This document shows, piece by piece, positions 17,663 through 29,429 of a stretch of 64,000 nt of DNA. Each line of letters opens with the position of its first letter. Positions within the stretch are counted from its first letter, which is position 1. This DNA is from Phyllobacterium sp. YR531 (GTDB lineage: Bacteria; Pseudomonadota; Alphaproteobacteria; Rhizobiales; Rhizobiaceae). The position numbers and the translations under genes are program-made. The notes beneath the pieces are model-generated. The model did no database searches and was not told the DNA's origin. It saw only the letters and a list, made by a program, of their open reading frames with translations. Where the stretch lies: assembly GCF_000282595.1 (NCBI RefSeq), contig NZ_AKIZ01000016.1:248001-312000 (forward strand). The letters are read 5' to 3'.

Positions 17663-19927
17663 TTAAAACTTCTGTGTCAGCGATACGCGGAAGCTGCGCC
17701 CAACTTCGGAGTAGCGATCTTCGATGAGAGGGTTGATGCTGTTAGGGACGTCCGTTGCATTCCAGTACTTCTTATCGAATACATTGAACACACCCGCCTG
17801 CAACTTCATGCCTTTGGCAAATTTTGGCTCCCAGTACGCAGTTGTATCCACAATGCCATAGCCCGGAGCAACAAAACCTCCATCACTTACCTTATCCCGC
17901 TTGGCAGCCATGGTCAGGGACACATCCGCACCCCAGCTATCCGCAGCATAACCAAGGCCGACAATGGCACGGACTGGCGGGATCGAGTTCAGATACTCAT
18001 CGGTTTTTGTATTCTTGCCTTCCGTAAATGCAACAGATGTCCATGCTGTCCAATGATCGGCAAAGGACACACGCCCGCTTAATTCCGCGCCATATATCTG
18101 TACACGATCAAGATTTTCGTAGCCGGTTATACCACCCACGGGGTAATCGCCACCGGGGGGAGCAATGACAGATTCATTGATGAAGTTGCGGTAGTAATTA
18201 TTGAAAATGCTGGCTGACAGGGCATATTTGCCATCATCATATTTGGTGCCGATTTCAAAACCATTGCTGGTTTCCGCCTTCAGGTCCGGATTGCCGATCC
18301 TCGCATAGGAACCGGGAGCACCATAGTTCTGATACAGCTCCATTGCGGAGGGCATGCGGAAGCCCTGAGCCCATTGAGCATAGAAATCCAGATTATTATT
18401 AGCGTGCCATGTGGCGCGAAGTTTCGGCGTGAAGCGTGAGTCACTATTGGATGCAGGCAGGCTCCCATTATAGTTTGGTCCACGCTCGAAAGCGGCAGTG
18501 GATTGCGGGCTGTGATCATACCAGTCGAAGCGACCGCCCGGCGTCAGTGTCAGCTTACCATTGAGCAGCTCAATATCGTCCTCGACATAAAGCCCGAACC
18601 CGGTCGTATCGACATCGGGCATATCGGAAGCGTTGCTGTGCAGCATCTTGCACGATTGCGGGCCGAATGGTGAAGGAACATTCGTCCAATCAATATCGGG
18701 ACAATTATCCACACCAGCAGAATATTGATGCAGGTCCTGACGGTAGATTTCTGCGCCTACCCGGAATTTGTGCTGGATATTGCCGATTTCAACGCTCTTG
18801 ATCGCATTTCCGGTAAAGCCGTAGGCATCCAATTGCAGCTCGTTGTCGCGCTTATAGACACCGAAAGGATACCCATAATGGAATGGATCGCCGGGGATGA
18901 TAAACGCCCTGCCATCGGGTTTACGGATAGCGTCTGTGGTGTTGTTCAGGGTCTGCCGTGTCCAGTATGCAACCGCATGGGCTTCATCAAGCCAACCGGT
19001 CTTGTCTGGCGCAACATAATCATAGCTGCCGGATATCCTTATGCGCTCAGACTCCTCACCGGACTGGAATTTGCCCGGTACATATGAAGAGGTTGTACCA
19101 ATCAGGTTTTCGCCATCCTGTTCGCGGTTGGAGATTTCTCCGGTCAGGCCAAAACGGTGACCGCCCTCAACATTCTGATAAAGTTTTACGAGCAGGTTAC
19201 GCTGGTCGAAATCGAGCGGGTTTGGTTCTGTACGCCCGGCACCAAAGCCGCCAATATCGCCCATGCGATCCTTTTCGTGCCCGCGTGTATAGCCGCCCTG
19301 GACGAGCAGTTCAGTGTCATTGATGCGGGTGGCCGCAGCAACAGTCGTCCGCCAGCTGCGATTTGAATCATCATAGGTGCCCTTGCTCCACACACCCCAG
19401 TTTTTATCCGCGCCGATAACATCCGCCGGATCAAGCGTATAAATCTGAATGACACCACCAAGTGCACCCGAGCCATAACGGCTGGAATCAGTTCCTTTGG
19501 TAATATCGATCTTGGAAAGACCATCGAAGCCAAATGTATCCAACCCGCCTTGGGTGCTGCGCGGGTCGGAAATCCACGGCACACGGATACCATCAAGGAT
19601 CGTCAATACGCGATTTTGATCCAGCCCGCGAAGGTTGATGCTTTTTGACGTCGAGTTGTAGTTTACGCCTGCATCGACCCGGCGGCCAAGGTCCTCAAAG
19701 TCCTGCACCATGCGGCTCTGAATTGCTTCGCGATCCACCGTGTTTGTAAGCACTGTCGCTTCGTCGCCGCCCTGTTTGCTTTTAACAACAATGGGCGCAA
19801 GTTTGATGTTTTCGCCCTCGGTTGGAGCGGTCTGCGCCGCCGCTATTCCTGAGCTCAAACCAAATGCCAAAATTGTACCGGCGCTACCACACATGAGTCG
19901 CGCAAACAGAGTCTTACCCAAAGCCAT
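17663..19927 (-). CDS. TonB-dependent outer membrane receptor, haem/haemoglobin type
   Basis: 754 aa. Signal peptide of about 31 residues ending GIAAAQ, then a TonB-box-like stretch (KLAPIVVKSK), a plug domain (to about 190; NLRGLDQNRVLTILDGIR, KIDITKGTDSSRYGSGALGG) and a 22-strand barrel that closes with an aromatic C-terminus (SFRVSLTQKF). FRMPSAMELY followed by GNPDLKAETS resembles the FRAP and NPNL motifs of haem receptors. It would import haem or another iron source across the outer membrane with TonB-ExbBD energy. No haem ABC transporter or TonB genes are nearby, so the substrate class is moderately sure only. Candidate operators are in the upstream 250 bases. Confidence 0.85.
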   Translation of the reverse strand: MALGKTLFARLMCGSAGTILAFGLSSGIAAAQTAPTEGENIKLAPIVVKSKQGGDEATVLTNTVDREAIQSRMVQDFEDLGRRVDAGVNYNSTSKSINLRGLDQNRVLTILDGIRVPWISDPRSTQGGLDTFGFDGLSKIDITKGTDSSRYGSGALGGVIQIYTLDPADVIGADKNWGVWSKGTYDDSNRSWRTTVAAATRINDTELLVQGGYTRGHEKDRMGDIGGFGAGRTEPNPLDFDQRNLLVKLYQNVEGGHRFGLTGEISNREQDGENLIGTTSSYVPGKFQSGEESERIRISGSYDYVAPDKTGWLDEAHAVAYWTRQTLNNTTDAIRKPDGRAFIIPGDPFHYGYPFGVYKRDNELQLDAYGFTGNAIKSVEIGNIQHKFRVGAEIYRQDLHQYSAGVDNCPDIDWTNVPSPFGPQSCKMLHSNASDMPDVDTTGFGLYVEDDIELLNGKLTLTPGGRFDWYDHSPQSTAAFERGPNYNGSLPASNSDSRFTPKLRATWHANNNLDFYAQWAQGFRMPSAMELYQNYGAPGSYARIGNPDLKAETSNGFEIGTKYDDGKYALSASIFNNYYRNFINESVIAPPGGDYPVGGITGYENLDRVQIYGAELSGRVSFADHWTAWTSVAFTEGKNTKTDEYLNSIPPVRAIVGLGYAADSWGADVSLTMAAKRDKVSDGGFVAPGYGIVDTTAYWEPKFAKGMKLQAGVFNVFDKKYWNATDVPNSINPLIEDRYSEVGRSFRVSLTQKF

Positions 19928-20047
19928 AACAAATCCCCGTGAGAGAATGCCTGGCTGGCTGGACCTGCAATAGAATCTATCGCGAGATGTCGATGGCTTG
20001 CTGAGCGGAAAACCGTACGCACAAAATCTGTGCTACTCAGGCTAGGT

Positions 20048-20069
20048 ACTTAAACTTCACTATTTAAGT
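20048..20069. promoter_or_regulatory. Palindrome ACTTAAA-N8-TTTAAGT upstream of the TonB receptor
   Basis: Perfect 7-base arms (20048-20054 and 20063-20069) with an 8-base spacer lie 121 bases upstream of the receptor start. Position and AT-rich symmetry fit an iron-responsive operator (RirA, Irr or Fur class), but it does not clearly match any consensus that I know. Confidence 0.45.
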
Positions 20070-20118
20070 CAACATTAAATACACAGAATATTTTCATATG
20101 TTTCAGGATAGAGTCATA

Positions 20119-20151
20119 TGTGACAAGAAGGTCACAGCTCAAAGCTGTGAC
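20119..20151. promoter_or_regulatory. Cluster of three alternating TGTGAC/GTCACA sites
   Basis: TGTGAC (20119-20124), GTCACA (20131-20136) and TGTGAC (20146-20151) alternate in orientation. The last two lie in a perfect 9-base-arm palindrome GTCACAGCT-CAA-AGCTGTGAC at 20131-20151. It is located just past the stop of the DUF2461 gene (20181) and upstream of the TonB receptor. No T-run follows, so a terminator is unlikely; a regulator site or an RNA hairpin is possible. Confidence 0.45.
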
Positions 20152-20180
20152 AAGTTGCAAAACGATGAAATGAAGCCCAT

Positions 20181-23056
<2,876 letters not shown>

Positions 23057-23140
23057 TTAGCGTAAGGGATATAAAAATGCACCGCAGAACTTTGATTTGG
23101 CAACCTATGGTGACATGCCTTTGATCAATCAGCGGGTTAT

Positions 23141-24811
23141 TTATGCAGCATTTTCCCGGAGAAGACGAACTGCGGCAGCGCGGGCCTCTTCGGTAACACT
23201 TGCTCCTGCTAACATGCGTGCGATTTCTTCCTGACGATCATCAGTTTCCATGGCCCGGATGGATGTCGCCACCCGGTCATTGCCAGCAGCAGATTTGGCA
23301 ATGAGGAAATGTGTTTGTGCACGGGCCGCAACCTGTGGCGCGTGGGTGACCGAAAGAACCTGAACCGTTGCTGACAAGCGACGAAGGCGCTGACCGATTG
23401 CATCGGCTACAGCGCCGCCCACACCCGTATCGATTTCATCAAAGACAAGTGTCGGGGCTGATCCTCGATCGGCAAGAGCAACCTTCAGCGCCAATAGGAA
23501 GCGCGAAAGCTCACCGCCCGAAGCTACTTTCATCATCGGTCCAGCTCTGGTACCCGGATTTGTTCGGACCCAATATTCTACCGTATCAATACCTTCCGCC
23601 GTGCGATTATTCGCATCCGTTGTCATTTCAACGATGAATTCGGCGCGCTCAAGCTTTAAAGCAGGGAGTTCAGCCATGACAGCCTGCTTCAAATGCCCAG
23701 CAGTCTCGTGACGATGGGTCGAGAGAGCCAAGGCAGCCTCATCAAAGGCATTGCGGGCCGCCAGCGCTTCCTTTTCCAGTGCCGCCAAACGCTCCGCACC
23801 AGCGTCAATATCGGCAAGGTCGGCATCCATGCGATCACGCAGCGCGGACAGATCGTCTACCGGCACAGAATATTTACGGGCTGCACCACGCAGCGCAAAC
23901 AGCCGCTCTTCCGTCTGTTCGAGCACTCGTGGATCAAAATCAATTGCGCGGATTGCCTGTTCGATACCGTTTTGTGCCTCGGCCAAAGAGTTCAGGGCTT
24001 CATCAATGGCTTTGACAACTGGTTCCAGCAAATGCGGCGCTTCCGGCACTTTGCGTTCAAGGCGGCGCACAAGACTGGCAAGTGATGGTACGGGGGATGC
24101 ATTACCCGAAAGAATATCGTTGGCCTCGTTAACATCGCCGGCAATCTTCTCTGAACGCATCATCTCCGTGCGTTTTATTGCCAGCAACTCTTCTTCCTGT
24201 GGCTCGGGATCAAGCTTGGATAGTTCCTCCACAGATGCGCGCAAGTAATCGGACTCACGCGCCGCCGCCTCAACCTTTGCGCGATGGCGAACCAGAGCAT
24301 GCTCTGTCTCACGCCAGGTTTTATGCAGCGAACGGACGAGGTTGGATTTTGTTTCGAGCGCCCCAAAGGCATCGAGCAATGTGCGATGAATATCAATATC
24401 GATCAGCGCACGATCATCATGCTGACCGTGGATTTCAACCAGTCTACGCCCTAGCTCCTTGAGCAAGGTTACGCTGGCAGCTTGATCGTTGATGAAAACG
24501 CGGCTGCGGCCATCAGAATTCTGCACCCGCCGCAGGATGATGTCTCCATCATCATCAATATCGTTATCCCGTAGCAGAAGCCGTGCCGGATGACTGCCCG
24601 TTACATCGAACACGGCGGTAACCTGCCCCTGCTCTGCACCATGACGAACCAGAGACGCATCGCCCCGGGCCCCAAGTGCAAGTGACAGAGCATCCAGCAA
24701 AATGGATTTGCCAGCACCGGTCTCGCCGGTAAGCACAGACAAGCCTTCGCTGAACTCGATGTCGAGCCGTTCAATCAGGACAATATCGCGGATCGACAGA
24801 TGCGAAAGCAT
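23141..24811 (-). CDS. recN: DNA repair protein RecN
   Basis: 556 aa SMC-like ATPase acting in double-strand break repair. Walker A GETGAGKS at 29-36, long central coiled coil (about 155-370), then the signature ASGGELSRFLLALKVAL, Walker B TLVFDEIDTGVGG and the switch LSVTHAPQVAARA. Length is normal for RecN. It sits 24 bases downstream of bamD and upstream of ligA, an order familiar from Rhizobiales. Confidence 0.96.
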   Translation of the reverse strand: MLSHLSIRDIVLIERLDIEFSEGLSVLTGETGAGKSILLDALSLALGARGDASLVRHGAEQGQVTAVFDVTGSHPARLLLRDNDIDDDGDIILRRVQNSDGRSRVFINDQAASVTLLKELGRRLVEIHGQHDDRALIDIDIHRTLLDAFGALETKSNLVRSLHKTWRETEHALVRHRAKVEAAARESDYLRASVEELSKLDPEPQEEELLAIKRTEMMRSEKIAGDVNEANDILSGNASPVPSLASLVRRLERKVPEAPHLLEPVVKAIDEALNSLAEAQNGIEQAIRAIDFDPRVLEQTEERLFALRGAARKYSVPVDDLSALRDRMDADLADIDAGAERLAALEKEALAARNAFDEAALALSTHRHETAGHLKQAVMAELPALKLERAEFIVEMTTDANNRTAEGIDTVEYWVRTNPGTRAGPMMKVASGGELSRFLLALKVALADRGSAPTLVFDEIDTGVGGAVADAIGQRLRRLSATVQVLSVTHAPQVAARAQTHFLIAKSAAGNDRVATSIRAMETDDRQEEIARMLAGASVTEEARAAAVRLLRENAA

Positions 24812-24835
24812 GATCGCTCAAGGTTGATTCTGGGT

Positions 24836-25738
24836 TCAGGCGCCTTCTTTGCTGCCAGTAATAGCAGAGGCGGCCTTCGAGAGCCAAGAGCCAGCATTTT
24901 CTCGCGGCTCAAGACCACCGCTCTGCAGCAGCTTGTAGCTGTCCTTGTACCATTCGCTGTCGGGGTAGTTCTGACCGAGAACCGCAGCAGCAGCCTGAGC
25001 TTCATTGGTGATGCCGAGTGCGTAGTAAGCTTCCACCAGACGCGCGAGAGCTTCCTCGACATGACGCGTGTTTGAATATTGCTCAACAACCCCGCGGAAG
25101 CGCTTGATCGAAGCGATATAATCCTTGCGCTCCAGATAATAGCGGCCAACCTGCATTTCCTTGCCTGCGAGCTGGTCGCGGCCGAAACGGATCTTTGCCT
25201 TTGAATCTTCCACATATTCGGAGTCAGGATAGGTCTGAACAACTTCCTGGAATGCCGCAATGGACTTGCGCGTCATGCTCTGTTCGCGCGTTACGTCCGG
25301 AATCTGGCGGTAATAGCTCAGACCGGTAATGTAATATGCATAGGCAGCTTCAGGCTGTGTTGGGTAAAGCGCGATATAGCGCTTGGTCATGGCAACCGCA
25401 TCGTCATATTTGCCGCCGCGGTAGTTGGCGAATGCGCCCATGACGAGCGATTTACGGGCGAATTCAGAATAGGGATGCTGGCGATCAACCGCATCGAATT
25501 TTTTGGCGGCTTCATCGAGACGGCCGGAATTCAAGTTTGCGAGTGCCTGGTTATAAAGAACGTCAGCCGGTTCGATTGTGTCCACATAGGCAGAAAGATC
25601 GAGATCGTCATCTTTTGCTGCGCAACCCGAGATTGCAACAGCGCCAGCAATCGGGAGAAGCAGGAGCGCTAAACGGGCCTTCCCGCCGAACCTTGCATTC
25701 CCAAACCTTGCGCTGATAAGCGTTCTGCTATTCGCCAT
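24836..25738 (-). CDS. bamD: Outer membrane assembly lipoprotein BamD
   Basis: 300 aa. Lipoprotein signal with lipobox AISGC, acylated Cys39; the signal is unusually long because of a basic N-terminus (residues 1-21). The mature protein is five TPR units (first: [20 protein letters not shown]). BamD is the essential lipoprotein of the BAM complex that inserts beta-barrels into the outer membrane; older annotations call it ComL. It is followed by recN after 24 bases. In relatives lpxC usually lies directly upstream; here a four-gene module intervenes. Confidence 0.95.
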   Translation of the reverse strand: MANSRTLISARFGNARFGGKARLALLLLPIAGAVAISGCAAKDDDLDLSAYVDTIEPADVLYNQALANLNSGRLDEAAKKFDAVDRQHPYSEFARKSLVMGAFANYRGGKYDDAVAMTKRYIALYPTQPEAAYAYYITGLSYYRQIPDVTREQSMTRKSIAAFQEVVQTYPDSEYVEDSKAKIRFGRDQLAGKEMQVGRYYLERKDYIASIKRFRGVVEQYSNTRHVEEALARLVEAYYALGITNEAQAAAAVLGQNYPDSEWYKDSYKLLQSGGLEPRENAGSWLSKAASAITGSKEGA

Positions 25739-25917
25739 GCTGTCTCCGGCCCCACATTATAATTAAGAGCATTGATCGCGAAACCCGATATCACGTTTCC
25801 GCGCCATGCTCTAGACATAGACAATCTTACCGTCGGTTGGGCGTTCATAAACCACAAGCGACAGGAATCAGCAATCTTATTGCCATGCAATCGTCCAAAT
25901 TTGTGGCGGAGCAGGAA

Positions 25918-26487
25918 TTAGTCGGCTTTTGGCAGCGATAGATGGCCAATTTTATAGGTCTGATGCCCTTTTTGTCCTGTCAAATGTGGTTGCTCACCCC
26001 ATAACCGAAAGCGAATCCGTGTCCAGTCAGTTGGATTAAAGGCCGAAACCGCAGCAAGAGCACTGTTTTTTTGTACGTCAAGTACAGCTTGGTCTTCCTC
26101 GCCGCGCCTTAATTCTGCCAGCGAGGCATAAGGTTCAATTGGCAATATCTCCCTCGTTGCGAAAGCCGCCGATGAGATCGAGGGAGATATTTCCGCCTGC
26201 CATACTATCCACGTTTTGATGCTTGGCCGACCGAATGACTGGCTTACTGCCGCAAAGCCGGCACCGCATACAAAATCATTCAAGCCACTCTCATGACGCC
26301 ATAAATAGAATGGGGCATAGAGATTCTCCTGACTTTGCGTTTCATCTTCCCTACGCCCAGTCAAATATGCTTTGAATGCAAGATTGGGGAAATTATCGAG
26401 CAGCGGCCCCTTTTCCGCGATACGCCGGTCAATAATCCCCATGTCGTAATCGGCAGGAAGTGGGAAACTGTATTGCATCGCAATCAT
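25918..26487 (-). CDS. DUF4865 family protein
   Basis: 189 aa. It shows the DUF4865 start (MIAMQYSFPLPADYDMGIID) and FYLWRHESGLNDFVCGAGF, followed by an aromatic, all-beta-looking C-terminal half. There is no signal or membrane helix. The family has no known function; its fold resembles small ferredoxin-like binding proteins in my judgement, which is unverified. Its start overlaps the upstream cupin stop by four bases (ATGA), so it is the last gene of the tautomerase-cupin-DUF4865 operon. Confidence 0.8.
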   Translation of the reverse strand: MIAMQYSFPLPADYDMGIIDRRIAEKGPLLDNFPNLAFKAYLTGRREDETQSQENLYAPFYLWRHESGLNDFVCGAGFAAVSQSFGRPSIKTWIVWQAEISPSISSAAFATREILPIEPYASLAELRRGEEDQAVLDVQKNSALAAVSAFNPTDWTRIRFRLWGEQPHLTGQKGHQTYKIGHLSLPKAD

Positions 26488-26909
26488 TGCTCCACCTCCT
26501 CACGAATTACAGGCTCAAGCCACGAAACGGCAGTGCCATCCTGTGTCGCCTGAATACTTATGTATAAGAATGTGCTTGTGGCACTTGCTCCATGCCAATG
26601 ACGTTCATCCGGTGCGAACCAGACGCAATCACCCGCACGCAGTTCGACCACCGGACCACCGTCATGCTGAGCGAAGCCTACACCTGACAATACATATAGA
26701 AATTGTCCTCGCGGATGCGTGTGCCAATTGGTTATAACCCCGGGATCGACTGACGCCCGCATAACGTTATTCTCACCATCAACCTGACTTTCGAGCAGCA
26801 TCTCCGCCCAAAATGGAGCAGTCGAAATATTCGCCGGGCCACGAGCGATGGACTGTCCGGCACGCCGAACAGTCATCTCACCCGGGCAACTCTGTATTTG
26901 TTTCGTCAT
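26484..26909 (-). CDS. Cupin domain protein ((R)-mandelonitrile lyase-like group)
   Basis: 141 aa single cupin. The start at 26909 follows a GAGGCG Shine-Dalgarno. First cupin motif TNWHTHPRGQFLYVLSGVGF with the His pair and Gln in place of the usual Glu, second motif VWFAPDERHWHGA with His. This is the layout of the small manganese cupins that include bacterial hydroxynitrile lyases, but most members are of unknown activity. It lies 13 bases downstream of the tautomerase and overlaps DUF4865. Confidence 0.83.
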   Translation of the reverse strand: MTKQIQSCPGEMTVRRAGQSIARGPANISTAPFWAEMLLESQVDGENNVMRASVDPGVITNWHTHPRGQFLYVLSGVGFAQHDGGPVVELRAGDCVWFAPDERHWHGASATSTFLYISIQATQDGTAVSWLEPVIREEVEQ

Positions 26910-26922
26910 TATTGTCGCCTCT

Positions 26923-27312
26923 TCAAGCCGGTTCGAGCATCTGGGTTTCGCCATTGCTGAACGACCACTCATCACGGGTCGATGTGCTAACGACGATCAT
27001 AATGTCTTCCGGGCGAATGCCGGGTGCCTTACCCAAGAGTTCAACCACACGCTTGTAAAATGCCTGCTTGGTAGCAACATCCCTTGGCTTTCCAATTGTG
27101 ATCGTGAAGATCACGAAGTCATCGGAGCGGCCATTGCTGAAATAGGTCGGGTCAATGATCAGCTCATTGCGGCGATGCTGATGAATGGCCTGAAATTTAT
27201 CGGTTAGCGGCACGTTGAATGTTTCAACCATCGCCTGATGAAAGCTGTCTGACAGGGCTTTAAGGTATTCCGGCGATTTGCCTTCAAGTAGAGAAATTCG
27301 GGTGAATGGCAT
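26923..27312 (-). CDS. Tautomerase family protein
   Basis: 129 aa of the double-length Tautomerase_2 type. Pro2 (MPFTRISLLEGKS) is the catalytic base of the superfamily once Met1 is removed. Other family landmarks: KFQAIHQHRRNELIIDPTYF and the C-terminal IVVSTSTRDEWSFSNG. The substrate is not known; the superfamily acts on keto-enol acids and halogenated acids. It is the first gene of a three-gene operon, divergent from the LysR gene 109 bases away. Confidence 0.87.
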   Translation of the reverse strand: MPFTRISLLEGKSPEYLKALSDSFHQAMVETFNVPLTDKFQAIHQHRRNELIIDPTYFSNGRSDDFVIFTITIGKPRDVATKQAFYKRVVELLGKAPGIRPEDIMIVVSTSTRDEWSFSNGETQMLEPA

Positions 27313-27364
27313 TTTAGGTTCCTTTCAGAATTGCTTGACGACTTATCAATAATCCAGCACAATT

Positions 27365-27390
27365 ATCCTGAAAATCAGATTATTTAGGAT
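27365..27390. promoter_or_regulatory. Candidate LysR operator between divergent genes
   Basis: ATCCT (27365-27369) and AGGAT (27386-27390) form an interrupted palindrome with a 16-base centre that itself contains AATCAGATT. It lies in the 109-base gap between the tautomerase operon and the LysR gene, where a LysR-type regulator would bind. The size is larger than the classic T-N11-A box, so this is tentative. Confidence 0.35.
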
Positions 27391-27421
27391 CAATAGTCCC
27401 AAAAATGTGGATGATTGTTTA

Positions 27422-28312
27422 ATGCGCAAGGTTACGCTTGATCTCGACGTTCTCCGAACCTTCTCCACAGGTATGGATTTGGGAAGTTTTGCCAAAGCCG
27501 CCGAACGGCTTGGACGCTCCACTTCAGCAGTGAGTGCTCAGCTGAAAAAGCTCGAGCAACAGGCAGAGACACCAATCTTTACCAAGTCCGGACGGGGGCT
27601 TGCCCTTACCGATGCGGGAGAAACCATGCTTGGTTACGCCCGCCGCATGCTCGACTTGAATGATGAGGCAGTCACTGCAATTCATGGCAGCGAATTGGAA
27701 GGATGGGTTCGCTTGGGCCTGCAGGAGGATTTTGGCGAAAGCCTGCTGACTGACGTTCTTGGCCAGTTTGCTAGAGCCCACCCAAAGGTGCGCATTGAAG
27801 CTCGTGTAACGCGAAATACCGATCTGCTGGACAGGATTACCTCTGGGCGCCTAGACCTCGCATTGGCATGGAACAATGACGCGGTATCGACCCCTCATCA
27901 TGAATATATTTTCGACGTGCCCATGTGCTGGATAGGTCCAGCGGGAGAGTCCGAAGGCTGGCGGAAATCTACGGATCCGCTACCCCTGATTTCACTGGAA
28001 GCACCATGCCTTCTGCGCACAGCAGCTATCAATGCTCTCGACCGTGCTGGAATTCCGTGGCGGCTGTCCTTTATCAGTCCCAGCCTCACAGGATTATGGG
28101 CAGCGACAGCAGCGGGATTGGGAGTAACAATACGAACACCGCTCGGCCTGCCGCCCACAGTACAAAGACTGGCGTCACAGGACCAGGGACTGCCATCCCT
28201 GCCCTCGCTTGGCCTCATGCTGCATCGTGCCGAGGCGCAGCTTGAACCTGCAACCGCTCGTCTCGCCGATATCCTGATGCAGTCCGTAAACTCGATACCG
28301 CGGTTAATGTAA
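27422..28312 (+). CDS. LysR family transcriptional regulator
   Basis: 296 aa. N-terminal winged helix-turn-helix (about 5-62: LDVLRTFSTGMDLGSFAKAA, then STSAVSAQLKKLEQQ) and a substrate-binding domain from about 90. The ATG at 27422 is taken; a GTG five codons upstream is possible. It is divergent from the tautomerase-cupin-DUF4865 operon and most likely controls it. Its stop is one base from the end of convergent lpxC. Confidence 0.9.
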   Translation: MRKVTLDLDVLRTFSTGMDLGSFAKAAERLGRSTSAVSAQLKKLEQQAETPIFTKSGRGLALTDAGETMLGYARRMLDLNDEAVTAIHGSELEGWVRLGLQEDFGESLLTDVLGQFARAHPKVRIEARVTRNTDLLDRITSGRLDLALAWNNDAVSTPHHEYIFDVPMCWIGPAGESEGWRKSTDPLPLISLEAPCLLRTAAINALDRAGIPWRLSFISPSLTGLWAATAAGLGVTIRTPLGLPPTVQRLASQDQGLPSLPSLGLMLHRAEAQLEPATARLADILMQSVNSIPRLM

Positions 28313-28313
28313 C

Positions 28314-29264
28314 TCAGAGCGTGGAAGGTGCCCTGGCTACAAGTTTGGTCTTCGCGGAAGGAGTGAAGCCCTGCATTTCCACAATATTAAAAGCTGAGGG
28401 ATCGGAAAGCAGTGCCCTCACTGCCGCCGCATTGACGCGATGCCCCCCCCTGTAAGATCGGAAACAACCTATGAATGGTGCACCGGCGAGCGACAGATCG
28501 CCTACAGCATCAAGTGTCTTATGGCGGACAAACTCATCGGGATATCGCAGGCCACCTGGATTGATGACGGTGTTGTCGTCACCAATGACCAATGAATTAT
28601 CAAGCGACGAGCCAAGTGCGAGACCAGCAGCCCAAAGCTTTTCCACGTCCCGCATGAATCCGAAGGTACGGGCACGCGATATCTCTTTACGGAAAACCGC
28701 CTCGTCCATATCGCCCGCAAATTTCTGGCGGCCTATCACCGGCGCTTCGAAATCAATCTCAACTTCGTAGCGAATTCCATCATAGGGAATGAATTCCGCC
28801 CATGATGCGCCGGACTCAAACCGAATCGGCTTGAGGACGCGAATATAGCGGCGTCTGGCAGACTGTTCGACCAGTCCGGCTTGAGCCAACGCATCGAGAA
28901 AGGCGACCGACGATCCATCAAAAATCGGGACTTCAGGTCCGTTGATCTCAAGCACCATATTGTCGATGCCCGATCCTGCAATTGCAGCCATCACATGCTC
29001 AATCGTGCTGACTGAAGCACCATCTGAGTTGGCCAGTCTGGTGGAAAGGTCTGTTGCACCCACTTCGGAAACCAGAGCCCTGATGGCATGACTGGCACCC
29101 GCGCTATCAATCACGTTGAAGACAATGCCGGTATCTGCATCTGCTGGTAAAAAAGATAGCGTAACCGGTGCACCACTATGCACGCCTGCACCTGAGACCG
29201 AAATGCGTTTAGCAATCGTTGTCTGGAATTCCCGCAACAGAAACCTCTTACTGATAAATCGCAT
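28314..29264 (-). CDS. lpxC: UDP-3-O-acyl-N-acetylglucosamine deacetylase
   Basis: 316 aa. It catalyses the committed step of lipid A synthesis. Zinc ligands His90 (STIEHVMAA), His248 and Asp252 (VRHKTLDAVGDLSLA), and the catalytic His275 (YRGGHRVNA) are all present. Compared with E. coli numbering there are about ten extra residues at the N-terminus. A TTG at codon 10 (29237), preceded by AAGAGG, would give the more usual length and may be the true start. The gene follows ftsZ after a strong terminator, so it probably has its own promoter in 29265-29370. Confidence 0.93.
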   Translation of the reverse strand: MRFISKRFLLREFQTTIAKRISVSGAGVHSGAPVTLSFLPADADTGIVFNVIDSAGASHAIRALVSEVGATDLSTRLANSDGASVSTIEHVMAAIAGSGIDNMVLEINGPEVPIFDGSSVAFLDALAQAGLVEQSARRRYIRVLKPIRFESGASWAEFIPYDGIRYEVEIDFEAPVIGRQKFAGDMDEAVFRKEISRARTFGFMRDVEKLWAAGLALGSSLDNSLVIGDDNTVINPGGLRYPDEFVRHKTLDAVGDLSLAGAPFIGCFRSYRGGHRVNAAAVRALLSDPSAFNIVEMQGFTPSAKTKLVARAPSTL

Positions 29265-29370
29265 TGTCCGCGTATCGGTTCATCGACAACCGTCCGGAAA
29301 GAACGAAACTAACGTAACGCAGATGCTTCGTCATCAACTAGGTTGATTGCATTATTTTTCAATAGGTTGA

Positions 29371-29405
29371 TAAAAAAATTCCGCCATTGAAACAATGGCG
29401 GAATT
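29371..29405 (-). terminator. Strong rho-independent terminator after ftsZ
   Basis: On the minus strand AATTCCGCCATTG and CAATGGCGGAATT form a perfect 13-pair stem with a TTT loop, followed by a run of T. It lies about 25 bases beyond the ftsZ stop and ends the dcw transcript before lpxC. Confidence 0.92.
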
Positions 29406-29429
29406 CCAGTTCGGTGTTCTCTGGTTGGA

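Noticed and set aside
25739-25917. Possible small RNA or tRNA between bamD and the DUF4865 gene
   Set aside because: No cloverleaf, strong hairpin or terminator was found in the 179 bases.
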